Shown here: in pieces, positions 62,366 to 64,000 of the stretch
How positions within the stretch are numbered: the stretch's first letter is position 1
Layout of the letters: the number at the start of each line of letters is the position of its first letter
NCBI RefSeq assembly: GCF_020176955.2
Contig: NZ_JAIUCZ020000004.1
Location: forward strand, 620,001 to 684,000
Length of the DNA stretch: 64,000 bases
Origin: Nocardia sp. alder85J
GTDB lineage: Bacteria > Actinomycetota > Actinomycetes > Mycobacteriales > Mycobacteriaceae
Reading direction: 5' to 3'
Translations under genes and position numbers: made by a program
The notes under the pieces: model-generated
What the model was told of the DNA's origin: nothing
The model's input: the letters and a program-made list of their open reading frames with translations, nothing else
Databases searched by the model: none

Positions 62366-63180
62366 CGATGAAATTCCTCTCGGCCGTTGGTGTTTCGCTG
62401 AGGCCGGCCCGTACCCGGCGCGCCCGCGTAAGCCTGGGCGATGGTCATCCATCGCGTGGCGACGTCGCCGTGGACGGTCAGCGCGGTGTCCGCGACGTGC
62501 CGTCGCTGGGTGATCGCGAGCACGAAATCCGCTGCGGGGCCGATGACCCGGTCGGTGGCGCCGGCCGGGCCCCAGGTCCACAGCTCGCCGGTGCCGGGCG
62601 CGGTCAGTTCGACCCGAACCGGTTGCTCGGGCACGCTCAGGCCGTGCAGACGGTGGGCGAACGCGAACGTGCTCACGCCGAGGTGCGCGATGCTGCGCAG
62701 TCCGGATGCGGGCGGATGTGCGACGCCGGCGGTGTCGTAGATGTCCTGCCCGTGCGCCCAGGTCTCCATCAGTCGCGCGGTCGCCGCGGAGGCGACGCTC
62801 ATGTCCGGCCCGAACCAGGGCAGCCGGCGGCGGGGATCGTCCTCGGCGAACGCGGTGAGCAGCCGACGGCGAGATTCGGTGAACCACGCCTGCAATTCCC
62901 GACGCGTCAGATGCCGGTGTCGTTCCGCGACCCGATCGGGGAAATCCGTTCCGAGCGCGGTCAATTCGGCGGCATCGACGCGGAACCGGTCCGCGTCGGT
63001 CAGGGCCAGGTACGCGAAGTCGTCGAAGAAGGCGAGGTGTGACAGCTGATCGTGCACCGTCCAGCCCGCGGCAGGGGTGGGTGCTCGCCAGAATGTTGCG
63101 GTCGTCGTGGCGAGGAAATCCAGGAGGTGGCCGGTTTCCGAATCCAGGGCGCCGAGCAGTGCGGGATAGTCGACGGCCAT
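62362..63180 (-). CDS. TIGR03084-family metal-binding DinB/MDMPI-like protein
   Basis: A 272-residue protein of the mycothiol-dependent isomerase (DinB) fold. A likely metal site uses histidines in VHDQLSHLAFFDD and METWAHGQDIYD plus an early acidic residue. It starts at ATG 63180 in a TAATG overlap with the hydratase gene and is coupled to AtuA. It regularly accompanies AtuA genes in actinomycetes. Confidence 0.8.
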   Translation of the reverse strand: MAVDYPALLGALDSETGHLLDFLATTTATFWRAPTPAAGWTVHDQLSHLAFFDDFAYLALTDADRFRVDAAELTALGTDFPDRVAERHRHLTRRELQAWFTESRRRLLTAFAEDDPRRRLPWFGPDMSVASAATARLMETWAHGQDIYDTAGVAHPPASGLRSIAHLGVSTFAFAHRLHGLSVPEQPVRVELTAPGTGELWTWGPAGATDRVIGPAADFVLAITQRRHVADTALTVHGDVATRWMTIAQAYAGAPGTGRPQRNTNGREEFHR

Positions 63181-63941
63181 TACCGGCCTTGCCATTCCGG
63201 GGCACGCCGGGCCACGAAAGCCGCCATGCCCTCCTGCGCGTCGTCACTGGAATATACAGGCGCCCAGATCATTTCGGCGCGCTCGAAGGATTCGTGCAGC
63301 GAATGCTCGGCGGTCAGCGCCATCGTGCGCTTACCGGCCAGCACGGACAGCGGCGCGTTCGCCGCGATCCGCAGGGCCAGTTCCTGGGTGCGTTCGCGCA
63401 GTTCGCCCGGTTCGGTCAATTGGTTGACGAAGCCGATCTCGTATGCGCGTCGTGCCGTCAGGGGCGCACCGGTCAGCACCAGCTCCATCGCCACCCGCCT
63501 CGGGATCATCAGCGGAAGTGGTGCGGCCCAGGGTGATCCACGTCCCACTCGAACCTCGGAGATGGCGAAGGTGGCTGTGGTCGCCGCGACGCACAGGTCA
63601 CAGGTCTGCGCGAGCAGGAATCCGCCGGCGTAGGCCGCTCCGTTGACCGCGGCGATCGTCGGTTTGTCGACCTCGATGTTGCGGCCGAACTGCGGCACGA
63701 AATCGACCGGCGGCACGGTCAGCCCGTCCCGGCTCATCTCGGCCAGATCGCCACCGGCGCAGAACGCTTTGTCGCCGGCGCCGGTGAGCACCAGCACCTT
63801 CGCCTCGTCGTCGTCGTTGAATCGCCGAACCCCCGCGAAGAGCCCGTCCCGGACGGCGCGGTCGAGGCTGTTGCGCGCCTGCGGCCGGTCGATGGTCAGC
63901 CAGGCCACACCGTCGCGGACCTCGTAGCGCACGGCGTTCAC
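63180..63941 (-). CDS. Enoyl-CoA hydratase/isomerase family protein
   Basis: A 253-residue crotonase. The oxyanion-hole segments are FCAGGDLAEM and NGAAYAGGFLLAQ; a glutamate lies in AISEVRVGRG. In Atu pathways an enoyl-CoA hydratase acts on isohexenylglutaconyl-CoA or methylglutaconyl-CoA. It starts at GTG 63941, overlapping the biotin-protein gene by 4 bases. Confidence 0.85.
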   Translation of the reverse strand: MNAVRYEVRDGVAWLTIDRPQARNSLDRAVRDGLFAGVRRFNDDDEAKVLVLTGAGDKAFCAGGDLAEMSRDGLTVPPVDFVPQFGRNIEVDKPTIAAVNGAAYAGGFLLAQTCDLCVAATTATFAISEVRVGRGSPWAAPLPLMIPRRVAMELVLTGAPLTARRAYEIGFVNQLTEPGELRERTQELALRIAANAPLSVLAGKRTMALTAEHSLHESFERAEMIWAPVYSSDDAQEGMAAFVARRAPEWQGR

Positions 63942-64000
63942 GACTGCCCTCCGTCCTGCACGACCGCGAGTAGCTGACCGGAATCGACTTGGGCCGCAAG
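63938..64000 (-). CDS. C-terminal end of a biotin-dependent acyl-CoA carboxylase subunit (partial)
   Basis: The last 20 codons (LAAQVDSGQLLAVVQ and five more residues) match the end of a biotinyl carrier domain, as in AccA/AtuF-type carboxylase alpha subunits. The rest lies beyond the right edge. It is coupled to the hydratase gene by a GTGA overlap and fits an Atu-like carboxylation step. Confidence 0.6.
   Translation of the reverse strand, partial: LAAQVDSGQLLAVVQDGGQS

Noticed and set aside
1..64000. CRISPR arrays, tRNA or rRNA genes, insertion sequences
   Set aside because: I saw no regularly spaced identical repeats, no TPsiC-arm pattern with a cloverleaf, and no transposase or integrase motifs; a tRNA search tool could still find one I missed.

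Overview
The window comes from a very GC-rich actinomycete. The gene content (a mycobacterial Rv1683-like lipase/acyl-ligase fusion, a PknK-like kinase, a 2-methylisoborneol cluster, mycothiol-type DinB-fold proteins, many TetR/GntR/MarR regulators) points to Nocardia or a close mycolic-acid-bearing relative. This is inferred from gene families, because no rRNA or tRNA is visible. Many operons use 4-base ATGA/GTGA stop-start overlaps.

Layout. 1-6689: the 5' part of a PknK-like kinase/signal ATPase, threonine ammonia-lyase, and a GntR regulator with an NCS1 permease. 6805-11141 (minus): a terpene operon reading family 2B encapsulin shell, 2-methylisoborneol synthase, GPP C2-methyltransferase, IPP isomerase, preceded by five tandem 16-bp repeats. 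11664-21187: a DUF4239 membrane protein, the 977-residue Rv1683-like fusion, and a glycan locus (sugar aminotransferase, GT2, YfhO-like protein, GtrA). 21296-24015: a small TPR-like protein and an ABC-2 exporter with its TetR. 24257-33520: an XRE-cupin regulator, ammonium transporter, and an operon FAD oxidase / GlnT / GlxB / GlxC / GlxD / M20 hydrolase that resembles the N-methylglutamate (methylamine) pathway. 33693-37685: a phosphotransferase, a TetR with a hydrolase, a thioesterase and a broken TetR gene. 37722-44442: a Tat-exported cholesterol-oxidase-like GMC enzyme and a PucR regulator, flanked by two paralogous GntR proteins that each carry two fused regulator halves. 45001-46647: a VOC protein, a WYL regulator and a methyltransferase remnant.

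46649-50324 is the most unusual part. A minus-strand NB-ARC/TPR NLR-like protein has the N-terminal motif QVNIAGDNTGEI. A divergent 128-residue protein with a hydrophobic N-terminal helix (Bell/HeLo-like) ends in QLNIQGGNTGTINFG. The shared motif suggests an NLR and cell-death effector pair signalling through an amyloid (BASS/RHIM-like) motif. A 24-codon ORF with a related tail (GNTIGAISFG) lies just upstream of the NLR start.

50487-64000: DUF1152, GntR-UTRA followed by a chain of overlapping small genes, a lipoprotein, an alcohol dehydrogenase with TetR, a Gly-rich exported protein with a class F-like sortase, a MarR/MFS efflux pair, HxlR with a SnoaL-like protein, and the end of an acyclic-terpene-utilisation-like (AtuA) operon that runs off the right edge.
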